64,000 nt of DNA from Micromonospora sp. WMMD882 (GTDB lineage Bacteria; Actinomycetota; Actinomycetes; Mycobacteriales; Micromonosporaceae), in the NCBI RefSeq assembly GCF_027497255.1, contig NZ_CP114903.1, forward strand, positions 3,968,001 through 4,032,000, in the 5' to 3' direction. Under the pieces are notes generated by a model. That model worked only from the letters and a program-made list of their open reading frames with translations. It made no database searches and was not told the origin of the DNA. Of this stretch, positions 48,546 through 56,226 are shown in pieces. Both the position numbers and the translations under genes were made by a program. The stretch's first letter is position 1. Each line of letters starts with the position of its first letter.

Positions 48546-48737
48546 CGCCCTTTCTCACAGTGGATCTGCTATGTGGAGAGTTGCCGGAAAAGCCGTCGGC
48601 GCAGCTTCCGGCCGTGATCACCGCGCGCCGGACTAGTGGACCCCATTGACGCCGGGGAACGTCCGTTACGGATAATCGGGCCTCGTGCCGCCTTTCGGCG
48701 GCGAGCGGCAGCATCCGGAACGGAGATCGGGACGTCG

Positions 48738-49436
48738 ATGGCTGGTGCCAGGGAATCCGCGCTTTCCGGGCAGTCCTCGCCCACGGAAGAAGAGGCGCGG
48801 CCGGGGAGCCGCCTGGCAGGCCGTTGGCGGGTGCTGCTGGTCGCGCTCGTGGTCGGCGTGCTGACCACCACGCTGGGCTGGGCGTTCGCCTCCGCGGTCG
48901 ACGAACGCGCGCCCCATGCCGTGACGGAGCCGCCGCTGCCGGCCGTACCGTTGCCGACCCTCGACCGGGGGACGCCCAGCGTGTCGGTCCGGACGGGCCG
49001 GCCGAGCCCGTCCGCGACGACCCGGTCCCCCTCGCCGACCGCCTCCCCGTCGCCGACCGGGAAGGCGACCCGGTCGGCATCCCCGGCCGCGCCGTCCCCG
49101 TCGGCGACGAGCCGTCCCCCGTCCGGCCCGTCGCCGGACGGGGTCCCGGGCCTGCCGGAGCTGACCGCGCTGCCGGCCAGCCGCGAGCGGGATCTCGAAG
49201 CGGAGAACGGTGGACCGGCGACCAGTGTCGAGTTCGTCAACCGGCGCGACGAGCAGGTGACCGTCTACTGGCTGAACCACTGGGGGCACCGGGTCCGTCT
49301 CGAACGGCTGGACCCGGGCGAGTCGCACCGGCAGTCCACGTACGTCGGCCACCCCTGGGTGGTCACCGACCGGCACGGCACTGCGCTGGCCGTGTTCCAG
49401 CCGATCGCCGAGCCGGCCCGCGCGACCGTCCGCTGA
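48738..49436 (+). CDS. Membrane-anchored protein with a C-terminal VHL beta domain
   Basis: 232 residues from the ATG at 48738. One transmembrane helix (residues 31-52, RVLLVALVVGVLTTTLGWAF), then a Ser/Pro/Thr-rich linker (about 75-135), then a compact domain at 163-221: SVEFVNRRDEQVTVYWLNHW, GHRVRLERLDPGESHRQSTY, VGHPWVVTDRHGTALAVFQP. This is the beta-domain of von Hippel-Lindau protein: F-x-N-x-R, WLN, L-x-P-G, Y-x-G-H-x-W and a final F/V-x-x. By alignment from memory, human Trp88, His115 and Trp117 correspond to Trp178, His205 and Trp207, and Ser111 to Thr201. So most of the hydroxyproline pocket is kept; Tyr98 appears to be Leu. The N-terminus is likely cytoplasmic, placing the domain outside. 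Divergent from ssd. Confidence 0.75.
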   Translation: MAGARESALSGQSSPTEEEARPGSRLAGRWRVLLVALVVGVLTTTLGWAFASAVDERAPHAVTEPPLPAVPLPTLDRGTPSVSVRTGRPSPSATTRSPSPTASPSPTGKATRSASPAAPSPSATSRPPSGPSPDGVPGLPELTALPASRERDLEAENGGPATSVEFVNRRDEQVTVYWLNHWGHRVRLERLDPGESHRQSTYVGHPWVVTDRHGTALAVFQPIAEPARATVR

Positions 49437-49647
49437 CCTGCGCCGACACCGTCATCGACACCACCACGACGCGTCCGACCGGCGGGCCGAGGCCCACCCG
49501 GACGCGCGGAAGACCGGCAGGCCGCCGCCGCATCGCGCGGGCCGGCGCGTCGGCCGCGTCGACCGGCGGCGCGAACCACCAGCGGCGCGAACCGCCGGAC
49601 GATCTCGTCCAGCTCGGCGGGCCCGGCCGGCGACCGGGCGGGCCCGG

Positions 49648-50481
49648 TCAGTCGGCCGCCAGCACCGCGCGCAGCCGGACGGCGAAGCGCCCCGGACCGT
49701 CGACGAAACCGATGTGGCCACCAGGGAAAATCGTCGGCGGGACGCCCAGCTCGGCGGCGAGCGCCCGACTGGCCCGATCGCAGAGCTGACCGCCCGACTC
49801 CGCGCCGATGCCGACCACGATCCGCGTGGGCGAGGCGCGCAGCGCAGCCACGTCGGGCTGCCATCGGGTGGTCGGGATCAGCATGTGCGCGTACTGGAAA
49901 TGCTCGTCGGCGCGCGACTGCGGGTCGCGCGCGCCGCCGAACATGGCCTGGACCACCTCCTCGGGCAACTGGATGTTCGCGATGTCGAGGAACTTCCGGC
50001 CCGCGCCCAACGGATCGCCGGCCAGGTAGGTGGCGACCATGTCCTCGGTACGCTCCCGGAGCTGCTCCCGGTCGGGCAGCAGCTCGTCGAGCGGAGGCTC
50101 GTGGGCGATCACCGTACGCACCTGCTCCGGGTGCGCCTGGGCGAGCGCCAACGCGCTGACCGCGCCGCCGCTGGAGCCGAGCACCACCGCCGGGCCGGCG
50201 TCCAGGTGGGCCAGCAGCCGGGACAGGTCGTCGGCGCGCAGCTCCGGGGTCGAGTCCCGGTCCGGGTCGTCGACCGGGCTGCGGTTGATGCCCCGGGGAT
50301 CGGTGGTCAGCACGGTGTGGTCGGCGGCGAGCAGGTCCGCCAGCGGCGCGAACGCGTCGGCGTCCATCGGCGCGCCGACCAGCGCCACGAGCGGCCCGGA
50401 CCCGCGTACCTCGAAGTGCAGACGGGCGTCGGGCACCCGCAGGCTGCCGACGGTGGGGGAAACGGTCGGTACGGCTCTCAT
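49648..50481 (-). CDS. Alpha/beta-hydrolase
   Basis: 277 residues. Nucleophile elbow LGSSGGAVSALALA (G-x-S-x-G, Ser near 105), oxyanion-side GPLVALVGAPMDADAF, an acid on the strand after RIVVGIGAESGG and catalytic His in PGGHIGFVDGPGRFA. Esterase or peptidase substrate unknown; the family includes haloperoxidase-like and lactone hydrolases. It is divergent from the ECF sigma factor with only 74 bp between, an arrangement that suggests joint control by that sigma factor. Confidence 0.85.
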   Translation of the reverse strand: MRAVPTVSPTVGSLRVPDARLHFEVRGSGPLVALVGAPMDADAFAPLADLLAADHTVLTTDPRGINRSPVDDPDRDSTPELRADDLSRLLAHLDAGPAVVLGSSGGAVSALALAQAHPEQVRTVIAHEPPLDELLPDREQLRERTEDMVATYLAGDPLGAGRKFLDIANIQLPEEVVQAMFGGARDPQSRADEHFQYAHMLIPTTRWQPDVAALRASPTRIVVGIGAESGGQLCDRASRALAAELGVPPTIFPGGHIGFVDGPGRFAVRLRAVLAAD

Positions 50482-50555
50482 CAGGCTCTCCTTATCAGGT
50501 CATGGGTGGTCTCGGTCGAAGGAGAGACTCCGCGCGTCGGGCAGAATCGTCGCTC

Positions 50556-51641
50556 ATGGGGGAGAAACTTTCGGCGGGTGCGGGGCAGCCGGGGGCCGAG
50601 GCCGCCGTGCTGGCCCGGGCGCGGGCCGGCGACGACGACGCGTTCGACCAGCTCGTCGCGCCGCTGCGTAGGGAGCTGCACGCGCACTGTTACCGGATGC
50701 TCGGCTCCACCCATGACGCCGACGACGCCCTCCAGGACGCCCTGCTGCGGGCCTGGCGCGGGCTTGCCGGGTTCGCCGGGCGCAGCTCACTGCGTTCGTG
50801 GCTCTACACGGTGGCCACCCGCGTCTGCCTGGACGCGGTCGCCGCCCGGGGGCGCCGGGCGCTGCCGGTGGATCTCGGGCCGGCCAGCGACCGGGCGGTC
50901 GTCGGTGACCTGCCGCTGAGCGAGGTCGCCTGGCTGGGGCCGTACCCGGATCAGGGTCTCGCCGGCGGGCCGGCGCGCCCGGACGCCCGCCTGGAGCAGC
51001 GCGAGGCCGTCGAGCTCGCGTTCGTCGCCGCCCTCCAGCATCTGCCCGGCAACCAGCGGGCGGCGTTGCTGCTCGTGGAGGTGCTCGGCTTCTCGGTGAC
51101 CGAGATCGCCGCCATGATGAAGACCTCGACCACTGCGGTGAGCTCCGCGCTGGCCCGGGCCCGCCGGATCGTCGCGGACCGCGCCGACCCCACGAGCCAG
51201 CAGCGTACGCTCCGCAAGCTCGGCGACACGCGACTACGGAAGATCGTCTCCGGGTACGCTGCCGCGCTGGAGAACGCCGACGCCGACGCCCTGGTGGCGT
51301 TGTTGACCGAGGATGTCACCTGGTCCATGCCGCCGCTGCCACGGTGGTACCACGGCGTGGACGCGGTGGCGGACTTCGTCCGGCAGGTGCCGATGAGCCG
51401 GTGCGGGCAGTGGCGGCACCTGCCCGTCCAGGCGAACGGCCAGCCGGCTGTCGCCGGGTACCGGCGCACCGCCGACGACGCGTCGTACCTGCCGTGGTCG
51501 ATCAACGTGTTCACCCTGCGCGACGACCGGATCGCCGAGATCACCTCGTTCATCGACCACCGGTACGCCCTCTTCGCCCGCTTCGACCTACCTGCCTCCC
51601 TCCCCGTCCCCGGACAGGATCGCGCTACTGCCGGGCAGTAG
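50556..51641 (+). CDS. ECF sigma factor with C-terminal SnoaL-like domain (SigG/ECF56-like)
   Basis: 361 residues from ATG at 50556. Region 2: AFDQLVAPLRRELHAHCYRM, LGSTHDADDALQDALLRAWR, GLAGFAGRSSLRSWLYTVAT. Region 4: VELAFVAALQHLPGNQRAAL, LLVEVLGFSVTEIAAMMKTS, TTAVSSALARARRIV. From about 225 a SnoaL-type domain follows: AALENADADALVALLTEDVT, WSMPPLPRWYHGVDAVADFV, ending in INVFTLRDDRIAEITSFIDH. Such extended ECF factors lack anti-sigma genes and use the extra domain to set activity. M. tuberculosis SigG is the best-known example. The target is likely the divergent hydrolase gene. Confidence 0.85.
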   Translation: MGEKLSAGAGQPGAEAAVLARARAGDDDAFDQLVAPLRRELHAHCYRMLGSTHDADDALQDALLRAWRGLAGFAGRSSLRSWLYTVATRVCLDAVAARGRRALPVDLGPASDRAVVGDLPLSEVAWLGPYPDQGLAGGPARPDARLEQREAVELAFVAALQHLPGNQRAALLLVEVLGFSVTEIAAMMKTSTTAVSSALARARRIVADRADPTSQQRTLRKLGDTRLRKIVSGYAAALENADADALVALLTEDVTWSMPPLPRWYHGVDAVADFVRQVPMSRCGQWRHLPVQANGQPAVAGYRRTADDASYLPWSINVFTLRDDRIAEITSFIDHRYALFARFDLPASLPVPGQDRATAGQ

Positions 51642-51735
51642 CGCCCTCGACCCGCCCCGAGGCAACTACAGCCCGGAAGTAGCGTGACCTTGGGGCTGGG
51701 CGGTCGCGGTGTTCAGGGGTGTGGCCCGGGAAAGG

Positions 51736-51768
51736 GACGACCCCCGTCGGGGGGAGACGGGGGTCGTC
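51736..51768. terminator. Hairpin GACGACCCCCGTC/GACGGGGGTCGTC
   Basis: A perfect 13-bp stem (51736-51748 with 51756-51768), 7-base loop, 95 bp after the sigma-factor stop. It can terminate that transcript and, with the next hairpin, transcripts arriving from the minus-strand small reading frame. Confidence 0.8.
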
Positions 51769-51772
51769 GGGG

Positions 51773-51803
51773 AGTTCGGCTCCGGGGGGGATTGAGCCGA
51801 ACT
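51773..51803. terminator. Second hairpin AGTTCGGCTC/GAGCCGAACT
   Basis: A perfect 10-bp stem (51773-51782 with 51794-51803) directly beside the previous hairpin and 4 bp past the stop of the minus-strand small reading frame at 51807. Double hairpins of this kind suggest a real transcript end on the minus strand. Confidence 0.7.
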
Positions 51804-51806
51804 CAC

Positions 51807-51878
51807 TCAGCGGTCACGGGGGGTGCAACCGCCGAGGGCTCCGGTGCAGATATGAAAAGTCGTCGTAGTTACCAGCAT
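51807..51878 (-). CDS. Possible very small peptide gene (23 aa)
   Basis: MLVTTTTFHICTGALGGCTP plus RDR. It is followed at 4 bp by two strong hairpins and preceded by an unusual AT-richer segment with the palindrome GTGACCGTAGTCAC (51946-51959) that could hold a promoter. The peptide has two Cys and a Thr-rich start, resembling a small modified or leader-type peptide, but I do not recognise a family and no modification enzyme lies next to it. There is no clear ribosome-binding site before this ATG; the frame is open further upstream. It could equally be a small RNA. Confidence 0.3.
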   Translation of the reverse strand: MLVTTTTFHICTGALGGCTPRDR

Positions 51879-52056
51879 GCCGTAGCAGACCTGCTCACGT
51901 CGAGTGGCGTAACCTCCACTCCCTGCGAAATTCTGCCCCCAAGGTGTGACCGTAGTCACGTTGACCGTGGGTCGTGGGGGCCCGCCCGCAGGTGAGTGGG
52001 GGCTTCCGCCCCCGGGCACCCGCCGACCCTAGACCATCGGGCTAGACTTTCGCGCC

Positions 52057-52860
52057 GTGGGCCGAGGTGCCGCTTTTTTTGATCTGGACAAGACCGTCAT
52101 CGCCAAGTCGAGCGCGCTGGCCTTCGGCCGGCCGTTCTACCGGGACGGTCTGATCACCCGACGCGACGTCGTCAAGTCCGCGTACGCGCAACTGATGTTC
52201 CGGTTGGGCGGCACGGACGAGCAGACCATGGCCCGCACCCGCGACTACCTGGCCGCGCTCTGCAAGGGCTGGCAGGTGGAGCAGGTCCGCCAGATCGTCG
52301 CCGAGACCCTCCACGAGCTGATCAACCCCTACGTGTACGCCGAGGCCGCGGCCCTGATCGAGGAGCACCAGGCGGCCGGCCGGGACGTGGTGCTGGTCTC
52401 CGCCTCCGGTGAGGAGATGGTCCGGCCGATCGGCGAGCTGCTGGGCATCACCGACGTGATCGCCACCCGGATGACCGTGGAGAACGGCCGGTACAGCGGC
52501 GAGGTGGAGTTCTACGCGGCCGGGCCGAGCAAGGCCGAGGCGGTCGGCGAGCTGGCCGCCGCCCGCGGCTACGACCTGGCCGAGTCGTACGCGTACTCCG
52601 ATTCGTACAGTGACCGGCCGTTGCTGGAGTGTGTGGGTCATCCCTCGGTGGTGAACCCGGACCGGCAGCTCCGCAAGCTGGCCAGCGAGAACTCCTGGCC
52701 GGTGCTGGAGTTCCGGCACCCGGTCCCGCTGGGTCGCCGGTGGCGGGAGCGGCCGGCCGTTCCGGTGGCCGCCGCCGCGCTCGGCGTCGGCGTCGGGGTC
52801 GCCATCGGCATCGCCTGGTACGGCCGGCACCGGCGGGGCCGGATCACCCCGGTCGCCTGA
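52057..52860 (+). CDS. HAD-IB family phosphatase with C-terminal membrane anchor
   Basis: 267 residues, GTG start. HAD motif I FFDLDKTVIAKS (Asp9, Asp11), motif II VVLVSASGEEM, Lys in AGPSKAEAV and motif IV YAYSDSYSDRPLL. This is the SerB-like HAD-IB group (cf. M. tuberculosis Rv3661, adjacent to the tad/ssd locus there). It probably dephosphorylates a phospho-lipid head group, sugar or serine-like phosphate. The C-terminal helix AVPVAAAALGVGVGVAIGIA with a basic tail anchors it to the membrane. Synteny with ssd is kept except that the VHL, hydrolase and sigma genes lie between. Confidence 0.88.
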   Translation: MGRGAAFFDLDKTVIAKSSALAFGRPFYRDGLITRRDVVKSAYAQLMFRLGGTDEQTMARTRDYLAALCKGWQVEQVRQIVAETLHELINPYVYAEAAALIEEHQAAGRDVVLVSASGEEMVRPIGELLGITDVIATRMTVENGRYSGEVEFYAAGPSKAEAVGELAAARGYDLAESYAYSDSYSDRPLLECVGHPSVVNPDRQLRKLASENSWPVLEFRHPVPLGRRWRERPAVPVAAAALGVGVGVAIGIAWYGRHRRGRITPVA

Positions 52861-53081
52861 CCCGCGCCGCCGCCCCAGCGCCACCCTTCCCCCGCCGCTC
52901 CCTTCCAGCCACACCCTTCCCGCGGCGCCCCAGCGCCACGCCCTTCCCGCCCCACACCACCTTCCAGCCGCACCCTTTCCGCGGCGCTTCATTTCGCGCC
53001 GCTCCCGTTTCGGGTCTCGGAGCCCGGCACGGCACCCGCCGTGCCGGGCTCCGTCGTGTCCGGAGCCATCCGCCACCCCTC

Positions 53082-53130
53082 TTGAGCGATCGCTCAAATG
53101 GCTTTAAGCTCGCCTTGAGCGATCGCTCAA
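53082..53130. promoter_or_regulatory. Two perfect 16-bp palindromes TTGAGCGATCGCTCAA, TetR-type operators
   Basis: Identical sites at 53082-53097 and 53115-53130, 33 bp start to start, just before the SRPBCC gene (ATG 53146). The symmetric TTGAGCGATCGCTCAA form is typical of TetR-family operators, and the TetR gene of the same cluster (55391) is the obvious candidate to bind them. TTTAAGCT between the sites may be a -10 region. Confidence 0.75.
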
Positions 53131-53145
53131 ACGGGGAGGTAGATC

Positions 53146-54039
53146 ATGACGGAGCCGACCGAGCCGCCCCGGCGGACCAGCGCGAACTGGATCTTCGCCG
53201 GGCTGATCGGCCTCTTCGGGCTGGTGGTCTTCCTGGTCGCCGTACGGGACGGGCGGGCCGACAGCGCGCTGCTCTTCGTGGCGCTGCCGGTGCTGCTGGC
53301 CGCGGCCCTGGCGCTGTCACCGGGGCGCACCCCGCACGGGCAGGTCTTCGTCGTCACCACCATCGCCCTGCTGTTGGCGGCGGTGGCCCTGCACGAGGGC
53401 GCGGTCTGCGTCGTGCTTGCCGCGCCCCTGGTCTACCTGGTGGCCCACGGCACGCTGGCCCTGCTCAACTGGTCGCGCCGCTCGTCGCGGAGCTATTCCC
53501 TGGTCGTCGTGCCGCTGCTGCTCCTGCCGGGCCTGGAGGGCAGCGGGGTCGGGCCGAGGATCGCCCCGGAGCAGTCGGTCCAGGTGGCCCGGGTGGTCGC
53601 GCTCCCCGTCGACGTGGTGGCCGACTGTCTGGCCGCCGGTCCCCGCCCCGTCCCGGTCCGCTCCCCGGCGCTGCGGCTGCTGGGCGTACCGCTGCCGACG
53701 CACGTCACCGGCGGCGGGCTCACCCCCGGCTCACGGTGGACGTTCGACTACCACGGCAGCGCGCACGGGCCGGGCGGCCACCTCGTCGCCGAGGTCACCG
53801 CCAGCGAGCCCGGCCGGTTGACCTTCCGTTTCGTCGAGGACACCGCCATCACCGGCCGCTGGTTCACCTGGCAGCGGGCCGATTTGCGCTGGTGGTCGGT
53901 CGACGCCGGCCACACCCGGGTCCTGCTCACCGTCGACTACCGGCGGGGCCTCGACCCGTCCTGGTACTTCGGGCCGCTCCAGGATGCGCTGCTGCGCCAG
54001 GGCGGCGGGCACCTGCTGGACATGCTGGCGCTGCGGTGA
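53146..54039 (+). CDS. Four-helix membrane protein with a SRPBCC (polyketide-cyclase-like) domain
   Basis: 297 residues; GGGGAGGT before the ATG. Four membrane helices in the first 125 residues (WIFAGLIGLFGLVVFLVAVR, LLFVALPVLLAAALALSPG, VFVVTTIALLLAAVALHEGA, SLVVVPLLLLPGLEG). A SRPBCC-like steroidogenic-lipid-transfer fold follows (150-290: VARVVALPVDVVADCLAAGP, GLTPGSRWTFDYHGSAHGPG, GHLVAEVTASEPGRLTFRFV, EDTAITGRWFTWQRADLRWW). That fold binds lipid or hydrophobic ligands. It is the first gene of a unit ending with a TetR gene; its stop overlaps the GTG of the next gene. Function unknown. Confidence 0.7.
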   Translation: MTEPTEPPRRTSANWIFAGLIGLFGLVVFLVAVRDGRADSALLFVALPVLLAAALALSPGRTPHGQVFVVTTIALLLAAVALHEGAVCVVLAAPLVYLVAHGTLALLNWSRRSSRSYSLVVVPLLLLPGLEGSGVGPRIAPEQSVQVARVVALPVDVVADCLAAGPRPVPVRSPALRLLGVPLPTHVTGGGLTPGSRWTFDYHGSAHGPGGHLVAEVTASEPGRLTFRFVEDTAITGRWFTWQRADLRWWSVDAGHTRVLLTVDYRRGLDPSWYFGPLQDALLRQGGGHLLDMLALR

Positions 54040-55349
54040 CCGTCCTCCGGTACCTCGCCCTCGGGTTGCCCCTGCTGGCGGTGCTGACGGCGGCCCGCTG
54101 GGAGCGGGACCGCGACGCCCGGGCGGCGGCGCTGCTGGCCTTCGTGGCCGCCGCCGTCGGGGTGGCCGCCCTGCACGAGGTGGCCCGGTCCACCGGCTGG
54201 CACACGTTCGCCCCGGTCGACGGGGCGTACCGGGGTCTGCCGGTGGACCTGTGGATCGGCTGGGCGGCGCTGTGGGGACCGCTGCCGGTGCTGCTGCGCC
54301 GGGTCCTGCCGCTGCCGGTCGCGCTGGGCCTGCTCGGCTGGCTGGACGTGGTCACCATGCCGGCCCTGGCCCCGCTGCTGCGCCTCGGGCCGGACTGGCT
54401 GACCGGCGAGCTCGTCGGGCTGCTCACCGTGGCGCTGCCGGCCCAGTTGCTCGGCCGGTGGAGCGCCGACCGGCGACGCCTGCGGGCCCGGGTCCTGCTC
54501 CAGATCGGCCTGTTCGGCGTTCTGCTGCTCTGGTTCCTGCCGATGGTGGCCCTCACCCTCGGCGACGGCTCCTGGCCGCCCCTGGGCGATCTGACGGCGT
54601 CCGGCACGCTGTTCGTCGCGCAGGTGGCCCTGCTGCTCGCCGCCCCGGCCCTCGCGGCGGTACGCGAGTTCGCCGTCCGGGGCGGCGGGACGCCGTACCC
54701 GTGGGATCCGCCGCAGCGTCTGGTCACCACCGGCCCGTACGCCTACCTGGCCAACCCCATGCAGGTCGGCGCGGTGACCCTGCTCCTGCTCGCCGCCCTG
54801 GTCACCGGCAGTTTCGCCCTGGCCTGCGGCGCGGCGCTCGCGGTGGCGTTCAGCGCCGCGGTCGCCGGCCCGCACGAGGACCACGACCTGACCCAGCGGT
54901 ACGGACGAAGCTGGCGGGACCACCGCCTCCGGGTGCGCCCCTGGTGGCCCCGCTGGCGGCCGTACCTCCCCGGTGAGCCGGCGGTGCTGTGGCTGGACGA
55001 CGACTGCGGGCCGTGCGCGGCGGTCCGTCGGTTCCTGGAACGGCGCGGACCGGTGGGCCTCACGATCGCGCCCGCCGCACGCCACCCCGGCGGGGTGCTG
55101 TGGCGGGCCGGGTACGCGGGCGGCGACGGCCACCCGGAACGGGGGGTGGCCGCCGTCGCCCGTGCCCTGGAACACGTGCACCTCGGCTGGGCCTGGGTGG
55201 GGTGGCTGCTGCGGCTGCCCGGGATCACCTGGCTGGCGCAGGTGGTGACCGATGCGATGATCGCCCCACCGCACCCGGCCCACCCGGCGGAGGCGGCGCG
55301 CCCGGCGGAGGCGGCGCGCCCGGCGGAGGCGGCGGGACCGGTGCGATGA
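54036..55349 (+). CDS. Isoprenylcysteine-methyltransferase-like membrane protein fused to a DCC thiol-disulphide domain
   Basis: 437 residues; the GTG overlaps the previous stop (GTGA). About eight helices (1-290) end in the ICMT/PEMT signature: RLVTTGPYAYLANPMQVGAV, HEDHDLTQRYGRSWRDHRLR and VRPWWPRWRPYLPG, the S-adenosylmethionine and substrate-binding part of isoprenylcysteine carboxyl methyltransferase-like enzymes. A DCC-type (DUF393) domain follows from about 310: AVLWLDDDCGPCAAVRRFLE with the D-D-C-x-x-C motif DCGPC. The tail has short repeats (HPAEAARPAEAARPAEAAG). A membrane methyltransferase joined to a thiol-disulphide domain is unusual. Substrate unknown; a quinone, lipid or hydrophobic thiol is possible. 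Confidence 0.75.
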   Translation: MTVLRYLALGLPLLAVLTAARWERDRDARAAALLAFVAAAVGVAALHEVARSTGWHTFAPVDGAYRGLPVDLWIGWAALWGPLPVLLRRVLPLPVALGLLGWLDVVTMPALAPLLRLGPDWLTGELVGLLTVALPAQLLGRWSADRRRLRARVLLQIGLFGVLLLWFLPMVALTLGDGSWPPLGDLTASGTLFVAQVALLLAAPALAAVREFAVRGGGTPYPWDPPQRLVTTGPYAYLANPMQVGAVTLLLLAALVTGSFALACGAALAVAFSAAVAGPHEDHDLTQRYGRSWRDHRLRVRPWWPRWRPYLPGEPAVLWLDDDCGPCAAVRRFLERRGPVGLTIAPAARHPGGVLWRAGYAGGDGHPERGVAAVARALEHVHLGWAWVGWLLRLPGITWLAQVVTDAMIAPPHPAHPAEAARPAEAARPAEAAGPVR

Positions 55350-55390
55350 TCGCCGCGCCGGCGGCATCCGGCGCGACCGCGAGGAGAGCG

Positions 55391-56023
55391 ATGTCCGACA
55401 CCAAGCAGCGGCTCCTCGACGGGGCGCTGGCGGCGATCCGCCAGCACGGCATCGCCGGAGTCTCGGCGCGGACCATCGCCGCCGCCGCCGGGGTGAACCA
55501 GGCCCTGGTGTTCTATCACTTCGGCAGCGTGGACGACCTCCTCGCAGCGGCCTGCCGGGCCGGCACCGCGGAACGGGTCGCGGCCTGGTCGCCGCGCCTG
55601 GCCGAGGTACGCAGTCTGCGCGGGCTGCTGGAGGTCGGGCGGGCCCTGCACGCCGAGGAACGGGTGTCGGGCAACGTCTCCTTCCTGGCGCAGATGCTGG
55701 CCGGGGCGCAGGCCGACGAACGGCTCGGGCCGCCGACCGCCGGCGCGCTCCAGCTCTGGGTGGACGAGATCGAGGCCGTCCTGCGTCGGCTGTTGAGCGG
55801 CTCACCGTTCGCCGAGATCGCCGACATCCCGGGGCTGGCCCGGGCCGTGTCGGCGGCGTTCATCGGGCTGGAGCTCTACGACGGGGTGGACGCCGCCGGG
55901 GCGGACCAGGCGATGGCCGCGCTCGACCAGCTCGGCGTGCTCATCGAGATCGTGGACGAGCTCGGCCCGGTCACCCGCCAGCTCCTCCAGCGCAAGATCA
56001 CCCGAGCCAGCCGCCGCCCCTGA
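55391..56023 (+). CDS. TetR-family regulator of the SRPBCC/ICMT-DCC unit
   Basis: 210 residues; GAGGAGAGCG before the ATG. HTH: TKQRLLDGALAAIRQHGIAG, VSARTIAAAAGVNQALVFYH, FGSVDDLLAAACRAGTAERV. The C-terminal domain (SGNVSFLAQMLAGAQADERL, AVSAAFIGLELYDGVDAAGA) is a TetR ligand pocket. It is encoded 42 bp after the ICMT-DCC gene, and the two identical palindromes at 53082-53130 are the likely binding sites, so the unit would be self-regulated. Confidence 0.85.
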   Translation: MSDTKQRLLDGALAAIRQHGIAGVSARTIAAAAGVNQALVFYHFGSVDDLLAAACRAGTAERVAAWSPRLAEVRSLRGLLEVGRALHAEERVSGNVSFLAQMLAGAQADERLGPPTAGALQLWVDEIEAVLRRLLSGSPFAEIADIPGLARAVSAAFIGLELYDGVDAAGADQAMAALDQLGVLIEIVDELGPVTRQLLQRKITRASRRP

Positions 56024-56079
56024 CCCACTCCGCTTCCCGGTTCCGCGAGCGACCCCCACCTCCCGGCAACCTGACCCGC

Positions 56080-56150
56080 TCCGCCTCCTGGCGACATGTC
56101 CCACTCCACCTCCTGGAGGCATGTCCCACTCGACTTCCTGGAGAAGGGGG
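56080..56150. repeat. Imperfect 25-bp tandem repeat
   Basis: Three consecutive units of about 25 bp (CCGCTCCGCCTCCTGGCGAC, CCCACTCCACCTCCTGGAGG, CCCACTCGACTTCCTGGAGA), each after ACATGT- or GCATGT-like ends. They lie between the convergent TetR and Fic-like genes. No function assigned. Confidence 0.6.
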
Positions 56151-56226
56151 TGTCGTCGCCGCCGGACGCCCCCACATCCAGGAAATCGGCGGGCGCCAGC
56201 GGGTGGACGGGGGTCAGGAGGGTGGG

